DNA from: Lantana camara
Taxonomy: Eukaryota; Streptophyta; Magnoliopsida; Lamiales; Verbenaceae
Direction of reading: 5' to 3'
DNA length: 64,000 nt
Assembly: GCA_037501455.1 (NCBI GenBank)
Contig: CM074861.1
Location: 37,092,001-37,156,000, forward strand
This document shows, in pieces, positions 24,658 through 36,514 of the stretch (position 1 is the first letter of the stretch; each line of letters begins with the position of its first letter). The notes beneath the pieces are model-generated. The model was given only the letters and a program-made list of their open reading frames with translations, had not been told where the DNA came from and searched no databases. Both the position numbers and the translations under genes were made by a program.

Positions 24658-26619
24658 TGTTGGAATTCGTCAACCCTAACGCAGCGGAAATTAAAATTTT
24701 TAGGGATTATAAAACAAGTTTTATCGGAATTCCAATTAAGATCAGCCTTCGATTCAGATTTACGATTTGAACGGAAGAAGAATCAAATATCTCTTTCGCT
24801 TCCAGTTGATGGCGATGACAAGAAGGTTTTCCAAAACCTACCCGGTTCTCTTCTATCCGATCTTCTTCCAAGAATCCCACGCGGAATTCCTCCAAGGTAG
24901 TCCACGACCCGTAATTGAACAACTATTCAATTAGCACACTAGAACACTAATTAGATATTGATTATCTAATAGTAGTCTCAATACTGTATTGAGAAAAGAG
25001 AGAGAAGAGAGACTTGGAGAGAAAGCAGAAAAAGAAGAAAAACAACGATGTTTTCTTTCTTCTCACAAATCTGCTTATATGCTCAACCCTAGGTCAAAAA
25101 CCCTATGGGCTAGTTGATATAATGGGCTTTAATTAAATTACTACTAATTAAATTAAAAGGCCCAATATTTATTTAATTAGTGGACTTAATTTAATTACAA
25201 TAAATAAATCAAAAGTCCAACATCTAATTAAATTGGTGGACTTAAAAATTAATTACTCTTAATTAAATTTCAAGTCCAATTATTTAAATACTCTTATTTA
25301 AATTAATGTTAACTCTTTAACATCTATTCTCAATAGCTTAAGCATAAATTAATTAATGCAATTATTAATCAATTACTCTCTCTCATATAATAAATTAAAC
25401 TCTTTTAATTTATCTATCAATCTCTATTGATCTTTAGATAATCACGTTGTTCAATTCGAGTCATTGTGTGACCCCTTAGGTTCACCAATGAATAGTAGTA
25501 GGCCCACATTCTTAACGTGGTATTTTAGATAACAATTTATCTTATTGATTCAATTAAACCCTTTCAATTAATCACTGTTTAATTAAAACTCCTTTTAATT
25601 AATCAGTACCTACAGATCATGATCGATGTCTAGTGACAAGCTCATGACCACCCATCCAACAGGTGAAGTTTACATTGTGAACCTTTCAGTCTCATGGATA
25701 CCGTGAGATAAGATCCTTCTATCGTCCAATCCCCGACTAGGACCTAGGGCATGTGAATAATAGAACCCTATTAGTCCTAATGCTATGAATTAATTCTAAT
25801 AGCAATTCCATTTGATCTAACACTCTAGGAAACTCATTTCCTAATTTAGATCTCACTACCTTGCGCAAGGATTTAAGTGGAATGTACTACAATAGAATTC
25901 ATGGGTGATTCACTTGTTCTTCTAGACGAGCGATAGATTCTATGTTGGCATCTCATATGCCCCCATACATGATTCGAACAATACCAACATACAACCATAA
26001 CGAGATTCATGGAACCCATGAATCTCTAGGCGCATATCAAACATTGCCCTTGTCATGCACAGAGCATCAATGGAGCCTCAAGTCTAAGGACCATTTAGAC
26101 ACTACCATAACCAGGGAACCAGCCTCATCATTAAGGCATAAAAGCCTTACCCCATTGAGGTGTTCCTGTTGGGATCCTCAGTGTACTTGTTCCCTAACAA
26201 GCACCCTCATACGCATGTGAATGTCCCTACATTCAATACTTATGAAACAAAGTAACCTTTCTAAAAGGCACGTCGTATGAGCAAGTCTCAAACGAGTCAA
26301 GTCAACATCCCCGTGCTTATTAGACTCTTCGACTTGGAGTTGGTTTAGGTCACGCCATAGAGACTTGTTTCATAACCTCCATCCCTATGCGAGGTCAAGT
26401 CCCGTAGCTCAGTATGACCTTGGGGTTTCATCCGTACACAAACAGTTATAATATGCAATTAATAAACTTGAATGAGACATGATGAATTGGCCACATAGAA
26501 TTAAACGACTATGAAACGTTACATTTATTATTTCATTAATGTCACAAATTGCTGCTAATAAGAGTAGTTTACAAAAAGAGGCCTAAACTATTTGGCTCTT
26601 CTAGGGCACTACTCTAACA
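24658..26619 (-). repeat. Element 2 3' LTR
   Basis: 1962 bp, TGTTGGAATTCG...CTCTAACA. Almost identical to the right LTR. It is a different family from the Element 1 LTR but shares TGTTGG/AACA ends and a similar layout. Confidence 0.93.
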
Positions 26620-26634
26620 ATCTCCCACTTGCCC
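26620..26634 (-). other. Polypurine tract of Element 2
   Basis: Reads GGGCAAGTGGGAGAT on the minus strand directly beside the 3' LTR, the same as in Elements 1 and 4. Confidence 0.8.
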
Positions 26635-27140
26635 TCAGAGCCAATTGCCCATAGCCTTAAGACCCATCTCCTGGAGATGTCCTTCAAAGACCTTTTGGCT
26701 AAGAGGTTTAGTAAGAGGGTCTGCTACGTTTTCTGCCGAGGGTACACGTTCCACGATAACGTCGCCTCTTTCTACGATTTCTCTAATTAGATGAAATCTT
26801 CTTAGGATGTGCTTTGACCGTTGATGAGCTCTTGGTTCTTTTGATTGTGCAATCGCTCCGTTATTGTCACAGAAGACAACGACCGGGTCAGCAATGCTAG
26901 GCACTACATCCAACTCTTAGATTAAGTTTTTCCTCCACACACCTTCTTTCGCTGCCTCTGATGCAGCTATATACTCCGCTTCACAAGTGGAGTCGGCAGT
27001 AGTTTCCTGTTTGGAACTTTTCCAACTTACTGCACCACCATTTAACCGAAATATGAATCCGGAAGTGGATTTAAAGTCGTCTACATCCGACTGGAAGCTT
27101 GAGTCGGTGTATCCTTCTAATTTCAGTTCTCCCTTTCCGC
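26635..27140 (-). pseudogene. Element 2 RNase H domain
   Basis: The stretch at 26635-26913 has VFCDNNGAIAQ, QRSKHILRRFHLIREI, and ENVADPLTKPL near its end. The upstream part to about 27140 encodes the YTDSS...TSGF and EAEY regions but is split by stops, including one directly before 26913. It corresponds closely to the RNase H of Element 1. Confidence 0.85.
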
Positions 27141-27141
27141 C

Positions 27142-28279
27142 TTATACAAGAAATAAATCATTAGTCCTTTTCAAGTACTTAAGGATGGATTTCACGGCAG
27201 ACCAGTGACTCTCACCAAAGTTTGACTGAAATCGACTTGTAACGCTCAAAGCGTACGCGACATCAAGTCTAGTACATAACATAGCATACATTATGCTTCC
27301 TATTGCAGATGCATAGGGTATACGAGACATCCTATCCTTCTCTTCTTCAGTGTTAGGACACATTGATTTAGAGAGGATCAACCCATGTCTCATTGGCAGG
27401 AATCCTCTCTTAGATTCCTCCATACTGAACCGTTTCAGTACTTTGTCTATGTACTGAACTTGGGGCATACCTATTAATCTCTGTGATCTATCTATATAGA
27501 TTTTTATACCGAGAATAAAGGAAGCTTCTCCCAAGTCTTTCATGGAAAACTGAGTAGACAACCAAGTCTTTGTTGTTTGCAACACATCTTTCTCATTCCC
27601 AATGAGTAAGATATCGTCTACATACAATACCAAAAATTATACGACTTGCCCACTAATTTTCTTGTAAACACATGGTTCATACTCGTTCTTGATAAAGCCA
27701 AACGATTTAACTGTCTCATCAAAACGGATGTTCCAACTTCTAGACGCCTGTTTGAGTCCATATATGGATCTCTGGAGTTTGCAGACTTTCTGTTCGCTCC
27801 CACTGGATATGAAACCTTCCGGTTGTTCCATATAAATGTCTTTATCTAAATCTCCATTTAGAAAAAGCCGTTTTCACATCCATTTGCCATATTTCGTAAT
27901 CATAGTACGCAGCTATGGCTAGAAGTATACGAATGGATTTAGGCATTGCTACAGGGGAATACGTTTCCTCAAAGTCAACACCTGGCCTTTGAGTGTATCC
28001 CTTAGCAACCAACCTAGCCTTGTAGGTTGCCACTTCTCCATCAGCTCCAAGCTTTCGCTTGTAGATCCATTTACATCCTATAGCTTTCTCGCCTTCAGGA
28101 AGATCTACCAAGGTCCACACCTTGTTGGAGTACATAGAGTCCATTTCGGAATTCATGGCTTGCTGCCATTTCATCGAATCTCTATCCGATATTGCATCAT
28201 CATATGATCTTGGATCACTATCCGATTGACCGGTTTTAGTTAGCAAATTGAGTCGGTCTGGCGGTCTAATTGTTCTCAC
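27142..28279 (-). pseudogene. Element 2 reverse transcriptase, broken
   Basis: Three adjacent open stretches cover the domain. 27842-28279 has GCKWIYKRK, YKARLVAKGY, FEETYSPV and WQMDVKTAF, then goes out of frame. 27637-27831 has MEQPEGF and KVCKLQRSIYGLKQASRSWN, ending at a stop. 27142-27633 opens just before the intact catalytic YVDDILLIGN and covers the connection region to LKYLKRTND. The catalytic residues survive in pieces, but a frameshift and stops prevent a single product. Confidence 0.88.
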
Positions 28280-28306
28280 AGATCTGCGAGGGCTTGTGTT
28301 TACTTC

Positions 28307-29330
28307 TTATTGTGGGAAAGAGGAAGGTTCCATTGCTTGATCATTTGTAGGTTCTTGTTGAACTTCAGTAAGTTCTGCAATCTTGCCTGACTTTTCAACT
28401 AGAAACTCTTTTTCTAGAAAAGTGGCATTCCTCGAAACAAACACCTTTTGTTCTAAGGGATCATAAAAATAGTAACCCACAGACTCTCTAGGGTATCCTA
28501 CAAATTTACACAAACTGGATCTAGAATCCAATTTGTCTCCCACTAGTCTCTTGGCGTATGCAGGACATCCCCAAACTCTAAGGTATGAATAAGTAGGGGG
28601 TTTCGAAAACCACATCTTATATGGTATTTCGGGAGCAGATTTGGAAGGAACTAAATTAATTATCTTCGCAGCCGTTTCAAGGGCATAACCCCAAAACGAT
28701 ATTGGAAGATCCGTGAAACTCATCATGGATCGGACCATATCCAATAAGGTCCGATTTCGTCGCTCGGACACCCCGTTTAACTGAGGAGTCCCGGGCGGAG
28801 TCCATTGTGAGATAATCCCATTATCTTTCAAATAACCAAGAAAGAGATCACTTAAATACTCGCCACCTCGATCTGATCGAAGACCTTAATTTTGCGATCT
28901 GTCTGGTTCTCAACCTCTGTTTTATACTCTATGAACTTTTCAAAGGCCTCAGACTTATGCTTCATCAGGTACACATACCCATATCTACTGAAATCATCAG
29001 TAAATGTGATGAAGTAATTACAGCCGTTTCGGGTACTAACATTTAGTGGTCCGCAAACGTCTGTATGGATCAAATCCAAAAGATTTTGGCTTCGCTCTAC
29101 ATGCCCTTTAAAAGGGGACTTGGTCATCTTTCCCTTTAAACAGGATTCACAAGTGGTTAACTCGTTTAGATCATTCGTACTGAATGATCCTAAGTTACCC
29201 ATTTGTAGAAGCCTATTCTTGGAGATATGTCCAAGTCTAGCATGCCAAATCTTTGCTGAAGTTTGGTCATTTGATTTTCGTTTGTTTTCTCGTTCGATAT
29301 TTAGGAGATTTAAATTAGTATTAGTTAAAT
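28307..29330 (-). pseudogene. Element 2 integrase, broken
   Basis: The GAG-pre-integrase region (WHARLGHISKNR...CESCLKGK) and the integrase core with its first Asp (LIHTDVCGP) lie in the stretch ending at 28852. The frame is lost just before the second catalytic Asp region. Reading resumes at 28307-28831 with NGVSERRN (catalytic Glu) and the C-terminal WGCP and KVFVSRN blocks. Unlike Element 1, the first Asp region here is of the ordinary copia type and serves as the comparison for the Element 1 patch. Confidence 0.87.
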
Positions 29331-30537
29331 ATAAACCATTTTGTAAAGACCCTAATGCATGTGAAGAACCATTCTTCAAAATGTAAAACATAGTATTAGT
29401 AATAGAGAAGGAAAAACCTTCCAAGCCTAGTACAGGAATGGAAATAATGTTTTTAACTAACTCAGGAACAAATAAAACATTGTTCAATACTAAAATAAAA
29501 CCATCTCCTAACATTAACCTAACATGTCCTATGGCCTTTGCTACAACTCTTGCTCCATTGCCCACGCGAAGAACATGTTTTCTTTCATCAACCTCACGGA
29601 CGTTGCTCATTCCTTGTAACGTATTACAGATGTGAGAAGCGCATCCAGAGTCTAATACCTAGTTATTAAAATTGAATGAAAGGTTAATTTCGATGAGATT
29701 TATACCTTTTGTAAGGGTAGCTAAGTACTCCTTACAGTTTCTTTTCCAATGCCCTTATTTCTTGCAATGGAAGCACTGATCCTCAGCTTGATTGGCCTTC
29801 TTCTTAGTGTTCGTTTTCTTAACCCCACCGATGGGCTTAAGAGTCTTTTTCTTCTTTTGGAAACCCTTTCCTTTACCCTTCTTCGGCTTTGCAGCCTTAG
29901 TTTGGGATGAAGATGAATCTACTAAGAAAACAGGCTTATCCTTCTTCATAGTTCGCTCGGCAGTTACGAGCATGTTCATCAGTTCCTCAACTAAGACTTT
30001 AGCTCCATTCATATTGAAGTTTATTATGAACTGTTTGAACGAAGGTGGCAGAGAGGTTAAGATCAAATCTACATAAAGCTCATTATCCATGATCACCTCA
30101 AGACTTGCAAGATTTTCAATAAGGCCTAAAACCTTAATACAGTGTTCATGAACACTTGATCCCTCAGCCATCTTAAGTGAGAATAACTCATTAGATGCTA
30201 CGAATCGATCAATCCTGTTGATCGGCTTGTAAATCTGTTCCAAGTGAAGATGGATCTCAGCCGAGTGACGCATCTCAGCATGCTGCCTCTGCAACTCGGG
30301 AGACATAGTGGCAAGCATTAGACATCTAGCCTGTAGATCATCTTATTGCCACAGGAGAGTTGTTTCCCTCTCATCGGCTGCCATGTCATCAGGTATGACA
30401 TCGGGAGGAGACTGTGTCAATACATAGGTCCTCTTTTCAGAATCCAAGACAATCTTGAGATTGCGAAGCCAATCAGTATAATTTGAGCCAGTCAATTTAT
30501 TGGCCTCAAGGATAGCACTAAGTGGATTTTTAGACAT
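29331..30537 (-). pseudogene. Element 2 gag and protease, broken
   Basis: Gag probably starts at the ATG at 30537 (MSKNPLSAILEANKLTG); an upstream in-frame ATG at 30570 is less likely because Element 1 gag starts at the equivalent of 30537. A stop interrupts gag near 30340. The second gag stretch (29755-30318) runs to the zinc knuckle, which is cut by a stop after CFHCKK. A further stop precedes the protease motif LDSGCASHIC near 29640-29665. The protease C-terminus (VLFVPELVKNIIS) follows in the 29610 frame. Confidence 0.85.
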
Positions 30538-30743
30538 CACGATTTTAGCAGAAAATCTACATGTAAGCAAAAAACGTAGTATGAGTGACTGGTATGAAAC
30601 AATAACAATTACAAATGATATGGACTTTTGTCAAATGTAGTCTCCCACTATTTTAATCAAACTCCTTTGACCCCCTAATAATTTTAGAAAAATCATGTTT
30701 TTCAAATAGTGGGTATTAAGACCCCCAAGCACTTATCACCGAA

Positions 30744-31053
30744 CCCACGACTCGTGAGACATCCGACTTTAAGCCTCAAGGTAGACGATCTTATCATCAA
30801 TTGTATCTCTATACAACTCTTAATATTATTTTGCATTACCTTTCATATAGACCCACGACTCGTGCGACATCTATACTAATTAGTATTTAAATCCGACCCG
30901 TCAATCCCTAAGATTTCTCCATCGCCATTATGAATATCCCACGCCTCGTGGCCAATACCATAATTTTGACTTTGAAAAATTGCATCTTTTATGCAAAGAA
31001 TTATTTTAGTTCAATTAATCTCGTCATTTCGTATCCCACGCCTCGTGGCCAAT
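30744..31053 (-). repeat. Four-copy leader motif, Element 2
   Basis: Copies start at 30744, 30852, 30938 and 31035. The first two read CCCACGACTCGTG followed by AGACAT or CGACAT; the last two read CCCACGCCTCGTGGCCAAT. The spacings of 108, 86 and 97 bp parallel those in Element 1. Confidence 0.75.
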
Positions 31054-32103
31054 ACTTAATGATTTGATTAATTCTAAAACAAATAATTCTATTGACGGAA
31101 TGCTTGGAAATTTATAAAATCGAATTTTATCCTTCAATTTCCATTTGGATTTAATATTTATATTGTCTGAGACTATCTAAGACGGTTCGGGGTATAAGAA
31201 TTTCAAAAATTCCACCAAGACTCATCAATTGTAATTATTATCTTATTTTATCTTATTTAATGCATGAACACATTTATACATATAAAGATAACATTCATAA
31301 CAAGATAATAAAACCTAGCATGCTTCTATAATATGGATAATCATGGGCCTCCTATGCATGGTCCATAATAGCCATTTTATGGACCATGGTTCTATTTATG
31401 CATCAAGCAGAATTAAACACACACAGAGCACTCAAATAGAACCCTATTCTATTACATCAAAATAAATGCACCCAAACACTTTTGGGGCCTTGATGGATTT
31501 CTTATTCCGTTGCTTGCTCCGTCTTGTTTCTCCATCTCCTAATCTAATTAGAGATCTCACCCTAAAACTACTCTCTTTACAAAATAAAGGGGGATTACAT
31601 TTTAAGGGGGAGAAAATAAAAACAATGCTTACAACAATTGAATAAGAGGCTCGCAGGCTCTCTTTTAAAACCAATATCAAAATGCATAAATAAAATAAAA
31701 CCATACATAGCGCAAATAAAGCCCATGATTGATCCAACTATACATCCAATGTATAACATAAAATAAATTTACCAAGTAAATAGCCATTATGTGATTTAAA
31801 GTCTTTAAATAATTTCTAAAATTATTTATTGACCAAGGATTATCTTTTAATTCACTAATTAAATTAATCCTTCAATTTTAATTAAATTTGAATTCTCTAA
31901 TCCAATTTAATTTCCATTAGATCTCTATCTAATAAAATCATGCTTCTATTTTAATAATTCGTATTTGGGCAAAAATAACTAATTTTCAAGTAAAACAATT
32001 TTACAAAACTAATTACAAAAATATTAGTTTTAAAACAATTTTAAAACTGTGGCCAATAAAGTAAAATTAAATTTTACTAAAGATAAACCAACAAATGACT
32101 TGG

Positions 32104-32163
32104 GTTGAGTGGCTTGGTTGCTCCTTTCTCACAGTGGAGGTCATGGGTTCAAATCCCATACTC
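32104..32163 (+). other. tRNA-like (SINE-head-like) segment in Element 2 leader
   Basis: Contains GGTTCAAATCC at 32145-32155, a match to the RNA polymerase III B box (GWTCRANNC). About 36 bases upstream is TGGCTTGGTTG, a weak A-box-like match. There is no complete cloverleaf, so it is not called as a tRNA gene. A tRNA-derived SINE head captured in the leader is possible. Confidence 0.35.
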
Positions 32164-32738
32164 TCTATTTTGCAAAATTCAAGAGGAGCTTGGGCTATGA
32201 GGCCCAAGGCGGGCTGTCAGGCAGGGCCCAACTCTCGTGGGTCTAGCTGAGGCCCAGCCAGATGCTACTTGTGTCCAGATTAGGCGGGCTCAGGGCCATG
32301 CTGTCGAAACAACTCACAGGACCTGAGGCCCAGTTTATCTCTGACTCCCAGGCCCGCTGGTAGGTGGCCCAACTAAAATTGGGCTCCACCAAGTAGCAGC
32401 CCTAATCAGCATCAACTGAAGCTAAGTGCAGCAGCCACACAGACACGTACATACAATGCACGTATCCTAGTGCAGTAGCCCCAAATTATAATTTTATTTT
32501 AAAACACTTTCAAAATAAAATATAGATAAAAATTATAATTTTATAAAATCATGAAAAACAGTTTTTTTTTCGATTTTCACAAAATCTCATAATTTTCATA
32601 TAAGTTTTAAAACAAGAACTTTTCTTCAAATTTTAAAACTTTGCCCAAAAGAATATCAAATTAAAACAAGCATAATACGCATCAACATATTAATCAAATT
32701 AATACAATGAATTAAAAATCGCAAATCAATCAAAGTAT

Positions 32739-32751
32739 GGATCTGATACCA
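32739..32751 (-). other. Primer-binding site of Element 2
   Basis: Reads TGGTATCAGATCC on the minus strand, one base inside the 5' LTR. It matches the plant initiator methionine tRNA primer-binding consensus over its first ten bases. Confidence 0.88.
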
Positions 32752-32752
32752 C

Positions 32753-34714
32753 TGTTGGAATTCGTCAACCCTAACGCAGCGGAAATTAAAATTTTTAGGG
32801 ATTATAAAACAAGTTTTATCGGAATTCCAATTAAGATCAGCCTTCGATTCAGATTTACGATTTGAACGGAAGAAGAATCAAATACCTCTTTCGCTTCCAG
32901 TTGATGGCGATGACAAGAAGGTTTTCCAAAACCTACCCGGTTCTCTTCTATCCGATCTTCTTCCAAGAATCCCACGCGGAATTCCTCCAAGGTAGTCCAC
33001 GACCCGTAATTGAATAACTATTCAATTAGCACACTAGAACACTAATTAGATATTGATTATCTAATAGTATTCTCAATACTGTATTGAGAAAAGAGAGAGA
33101 AGAGAGACTTGGAGAGAAAGCAGAAAAAGAAGAAAAACAACGATGTTTTCTTTCTTTTCACAAATCTGCTTATATGCTCAACCCTAGGTCAAAAACCCTA
33201 TGGGCTAGTTGATATAATGGGCTTTAATTAAATTACTACTAATTAAATTAAAAGGCCCAATATTTATTTAATTAGTGGACTTAATTTAATTACAATAATT
33301 AAATCAAAAGTCCAACATCTAATTAAATTGGTGGACTTAAAAATTAATTACTCTTAATTAAATTTCAAGTCCAATTATTTAAATACTCTTATTTAAATTA
33401 ATGTTAACTCTTTAACATCTATTCTCAATAGCTTAAGCATAAATTAATTAATGCAATTATTAATCAATTACTCTCTCTCATATAATAAATTAAACTCTTT
33501 TAATTTATCTATCAATCTCTATTGATCTTTAGATAATCACGTTGTTCAATTCGAGTCATTGTGTGACCCCTTAGGTTCACCAATGAATAGTAGTAGGCTC
33601 ACATTCTTAACGTGGTATTTTAGATAACAATTTATCTTATTGATTCAATTAAACCCTTTCAATTAATCACTGTTTAATTAAAACTCCTTTTAATTAATCA
33701 GTACCTACAGATCATGATCGATGTCTAGTGACAAGCTCATGACCACCCATCCAACAGGTGAAGTTTACGTTGTGAACCTTTCAGTCTCATGGATACCGTG
33801 AGATAAGATCCTTCTATCGTCCAATCCCCGACTAGGACCTAGTGCATGTGAATAATAGAACCCTATTAGTCCTAATGCTATGAATTAATTCTAATAGCAA
33901 TTCCATTTGATCTAACACTCTAGGAAACTCATTTCCTAATTTAGATCTCACTACCTTGCGCAAGGATTTAAGTGGAATGTACTACAATAGAATTCATGGG
34001 TGATTCACTTGTTCTTCTAGACGAGCGATAGATTCTATGTTGGCATCTCATATGCCCCCATACATGATTCGAACAATACCAACATACAACCATAACGAGA
34101 TTCATGGAACCCATGAATCTCTAGGCGCATATCAAACATTGCCCTTGTCATGCACAGAGCATCAATGGAGCCTCAAGTCTAATGACCATTTAGATACTAC
34201 CATAACCAGGGAACCAGCCTCAACATTAAGGCATAAAAGCCTTACCCCATTGAGGTGTTCCTGTTGGGATCCTCAGTGTACTTGTTCCCTAACAAGCACC
34301 CTCATACGCATGTGAATGTCCCTACATTCAATACTTATGAAACAAAGTAACCTTTCTAAAAGGCACGTCCTATGAGCAAGTCTCAAACGAGTCAAGTCAA
34401 CATCCCCGTGCTTATTAGACTCTTCGACTTGGAGTTGGTTTAGGTCACGCCATAGAGACTTGTTTCATAACCTCCATCCCTATGCGAGGTCAAGTCCCGT
34501 AGCTCAGTATGACCTTGGGGTTTCATCCGTACACAAACAGTTATAATATGCAATTAATAAACTTGAATGAGACATGATGAATTGGCCACATAGAATTAAA
34601 CGACTATGAAACGTTACATTTATTATTTCATTAATGTCACAAATTGCTGCTAATAAGAGTAGTTTACAAAAAGAGGCCTAAACTATTTGGCTCTTCTAGG
34701 GCACTACTCTAACA
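32753..34714 (-). repeat. Element 2 5' LTR
   Basis: 1962 bp, the same length as the left LTR. Differences noted by eye are scattered single bases, for example in the regions equivalent to 24891, 25599, 25673, 25745 and 26268 of the left copy. Confidence 0.93.
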
Positions 34715-34719
34715 AGAAC

Positions 34720-35241
34720 AGCCCTTATTATTTCTATTCGAGCAGCCAGTGCAAAAGTTTCATTAAAATGAACTCCGGGCTATTGTGAATATCCCTTCGC
34801 CACTAATCGTGCTTTATGCTTTTGCACCGAACCATCTTCATTGTATTTGGTCTTGTAAATACCACTTTAAGCCAATAACTTCCTTGTCTATCGGCAAATC
34901 TACAAGCTCCCATGTTTTGTTCTTTTCAATGATACTGATTTCTTCTTTCATTGCTTTAACCCAAATCTGCTCCTTTTCAGTTTTTTGAAAATTTTGAGGC
35001 GGCTCACAAGAAAATAATACAATATCATAGGAATTATAAATATCTGGCAAAGATCGCATTTTTCTTACCGAACTTTTTGGACTTGAATCACCACCGATAT
35101 TTGGTTGTGAAGCTGATGTTATTTCAGGAGCTAAGGCTACTCTTGAGGTCTAACTTTCTTAAGATTGATTTGAAAAATTCATACCTTCAGTTGTCAATGG
35201 CTCCACAAAATCTGAAATTCCATCATTTTCTTTGGTGAAAT
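34720..35241 (-). pseudogene. Element 3 N-terminal reverse transcriptase and linker
   Basis: Continuation of Element 3 beyond Element 2. The 73-codon stretch at 34838-35059 (MRSLPDIYNS...WVKAMKEEISIIEKNKTWELVDLP...IGLKW) is the typical start of a copia reverse transcriptase. 35060-35241 encodes the serine-rich linker that normally follows integrase, with stops. No integrase core precedes it, since gag follows directly. Confidence 0.75.
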
Positions 35242-36213
35242 TCACAGTTGTTGTTTCTCTCGTTTAGAATCAGCAATTTCGTTGTGAGTGATTGGAAATT
35301 TTAATTTACATCTTTTGCAGATGAAATTGCAATCCTTTGAGTCATAAATTGGTCTTTTTACGAATAATGCAGAAAAGACTATCATAGATTTTTGTTGATT
35401 GTTTTCTTCTTTGCCTTTGTCACACGCATTTTTTTTTTCTTTTCGATATTCGTCTCGATCATATTGATTCATACGAAAGGAACCTCTTCTTTGTTGAGAG
35501 CTAAAATAAGATTTCTCCGAAATGTTAACTTTCGATTGAAAAGTTTGCTTAACAGATTGATTCCAAGATCTATTAATTCTTTGTTCGTGAGCTTGTAAAA
35601 AACTCATCAACTCATGCATTGACATTTTAGACAGATCTTTGAACTCCTCTATAGCTGTAACACAGTGATCGAACTTTGGGGGTAACCATCTCATAATTTT
35701 CTCAATCACTTTCCTTTCTTGGATGGTGTCTCCCAAACTTTCAATATGATTCACAATGGAAGCAGCTTTTGTCCAAAAATCTGCTATGTTTTCACTTTCT
35801 TCCATTGTTAAATTGTCAAAGTCCCTCCATAATGATTATAACTTGATGAAAACACTTTTATCGTTTTCACGAAACTCTTTCTACAAGACTTCCCATACAT
35901 CTTTTGCCTTTTTCTTATTGCAACTTCGAGGATAGATGGAATTGCTCATGCCTTGCTTTATGTAAGGAAGAGTGTAGAGTCCATCTTTTGATTTTCTTTG
36001 TATTTCTATTGGTCTTAAGCAGTCCATCCTTGAGAGTTTCCAGTTTCAAGTGGCTCCGGATAAGAAGATTCAATAATATCCCAAAGATCATAACTCATAA
36101 GAGATGAAGAAGTCTCTCATCTCACTGCTCCAATAATCCTAATGCTCTCCTTCAAATATTGATACTTCACTTGGAGAATATTTGAACATGGTAAAAACTG
36201 AATTTGCTACCAT
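35242..36213 (-). pseudogene. Element 3 gag, broken
   Basis: The stretch at 35242-35805 (MEESENIADFWTKAASIVNHIESLGDTI...VIEKIMRWLPPKFDHCVTAIEE...LMSFLQAHEQRIN) matches the UBN2-type gag of plant copia elements. The N-terminal part continues to a likely ATG at 36213 (FTMFKYSPSEVSIFEGEH then a stop). A canonical CCHC knuckle was not seen before the frame ends, which suggests that the deletion removing protease and integrase starts there. Confidence 0.78.
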
Positions 36214-36259
36214 GTTTTGAAGCTTATAGAATTTTTAAAATGGCTCTTGATACCAAATT

Positions 36260-36514
36260 TGTATGAACGGTGGAAGCAGAAAAGAATAGATAAGAGCTAC
36301 TGCTCTATTTTTAATATAATATTGAGAGAAATATTTTTCTGCTTAATACAAGATAAACTTAGATCAAATTTATAATACTGATCATAGACTCTTAGACTCC
36401 TCAAAAGACCGACTTTCAAACTAACAAGATACATAAAACTTGAACTATTAATGACTCTTGACTAACTCTTCACATTCAACGTAAATTCTAAAAAATACAA
36501 ATTAACTTTCAACA
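36260..36514 (-). repeat. Element 3 5' LTR
   Basis: 255 bp, TGTATGAACGG...CTTTCAACA. Partner of 23186-23434. The primer-binding site lies at 36241-36255, just inside it on the gag side. Confidence 0.8.

Larger units (their letters stand above)
30538..32738 (-). other. Element 2 untranslated leader (2.2 kb)
   Basis: Non-coding DNA between primer-binding site and gag, about as long as in Element 1. It contains four copies of the CCCACGACTCGTG motif family at 30744-31053 and a tRNA-like B-box segment at 32104-32163. A moderately GC-rich part at 32180-32420 has repeated GGCCCA-type words. Small open frames such as 31444-31737 have no family resemblance. Confidence 0.75.
24658..34714 (-). mobile_element. 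Element 2: young, complete-length copia retrotransposon
   Basis: 10,057 bp on the minus strand, with two LTRs of exactly 1962 bp (24658-26619 and 32753-34714) and a perfect AGAAC duplication at 24653-24657 and 34715-34719. By eye the LTRs differ at about a dozen sites, roughly 0.6 percent, so it is the youngest datable insertion here. It lies inside the reverse transcriptase of Element 3. The layout matches Element 1: primer-binding site, 2.2-kb leader, gag, protease, integrase, reverse transcriptase, RNase H, polypurine tract. The coding region nevertheless carries about nine stops or frameshifts. Confidence 0.93.
23186..36514 (-). mobile_element. Element 3: old copia element lacking integrase, split by Element 2
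   Basis: Short LTRs at 23186-23434 (249 bp) and 36260-36514 (255 bp) surround gag, reverse transcriptase and RNase H sequence. The flanks CTACT (23181-23185) and CTGCT (36515-36519) fit a target-site duplication with one mismatch. Removing Element 2 leaves about 3.27 kb, too short for a complete copia element. Protease and the integrase core were not found between gag and the linker before reverse transcriptase, so this is an internally deleted derivative. The primer-binding site at 36241-36255 reads TGGTATCAAGAGCC on the minus strand. Confidence 0.8.

Noticed and set aside
25942..26220. A 92-codon frame repeated at 34037-34315
   Set aside because: Both copies lie in the two LTRs of Element 2. 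The repetition comes from the LTRs, and there is no protein family resemblance.
32104..32163. tRNA gene
   Set aside because: B box present, but the A box is poor and no cloverleaf could be drawn. Kept only as a tRNA-like segment.
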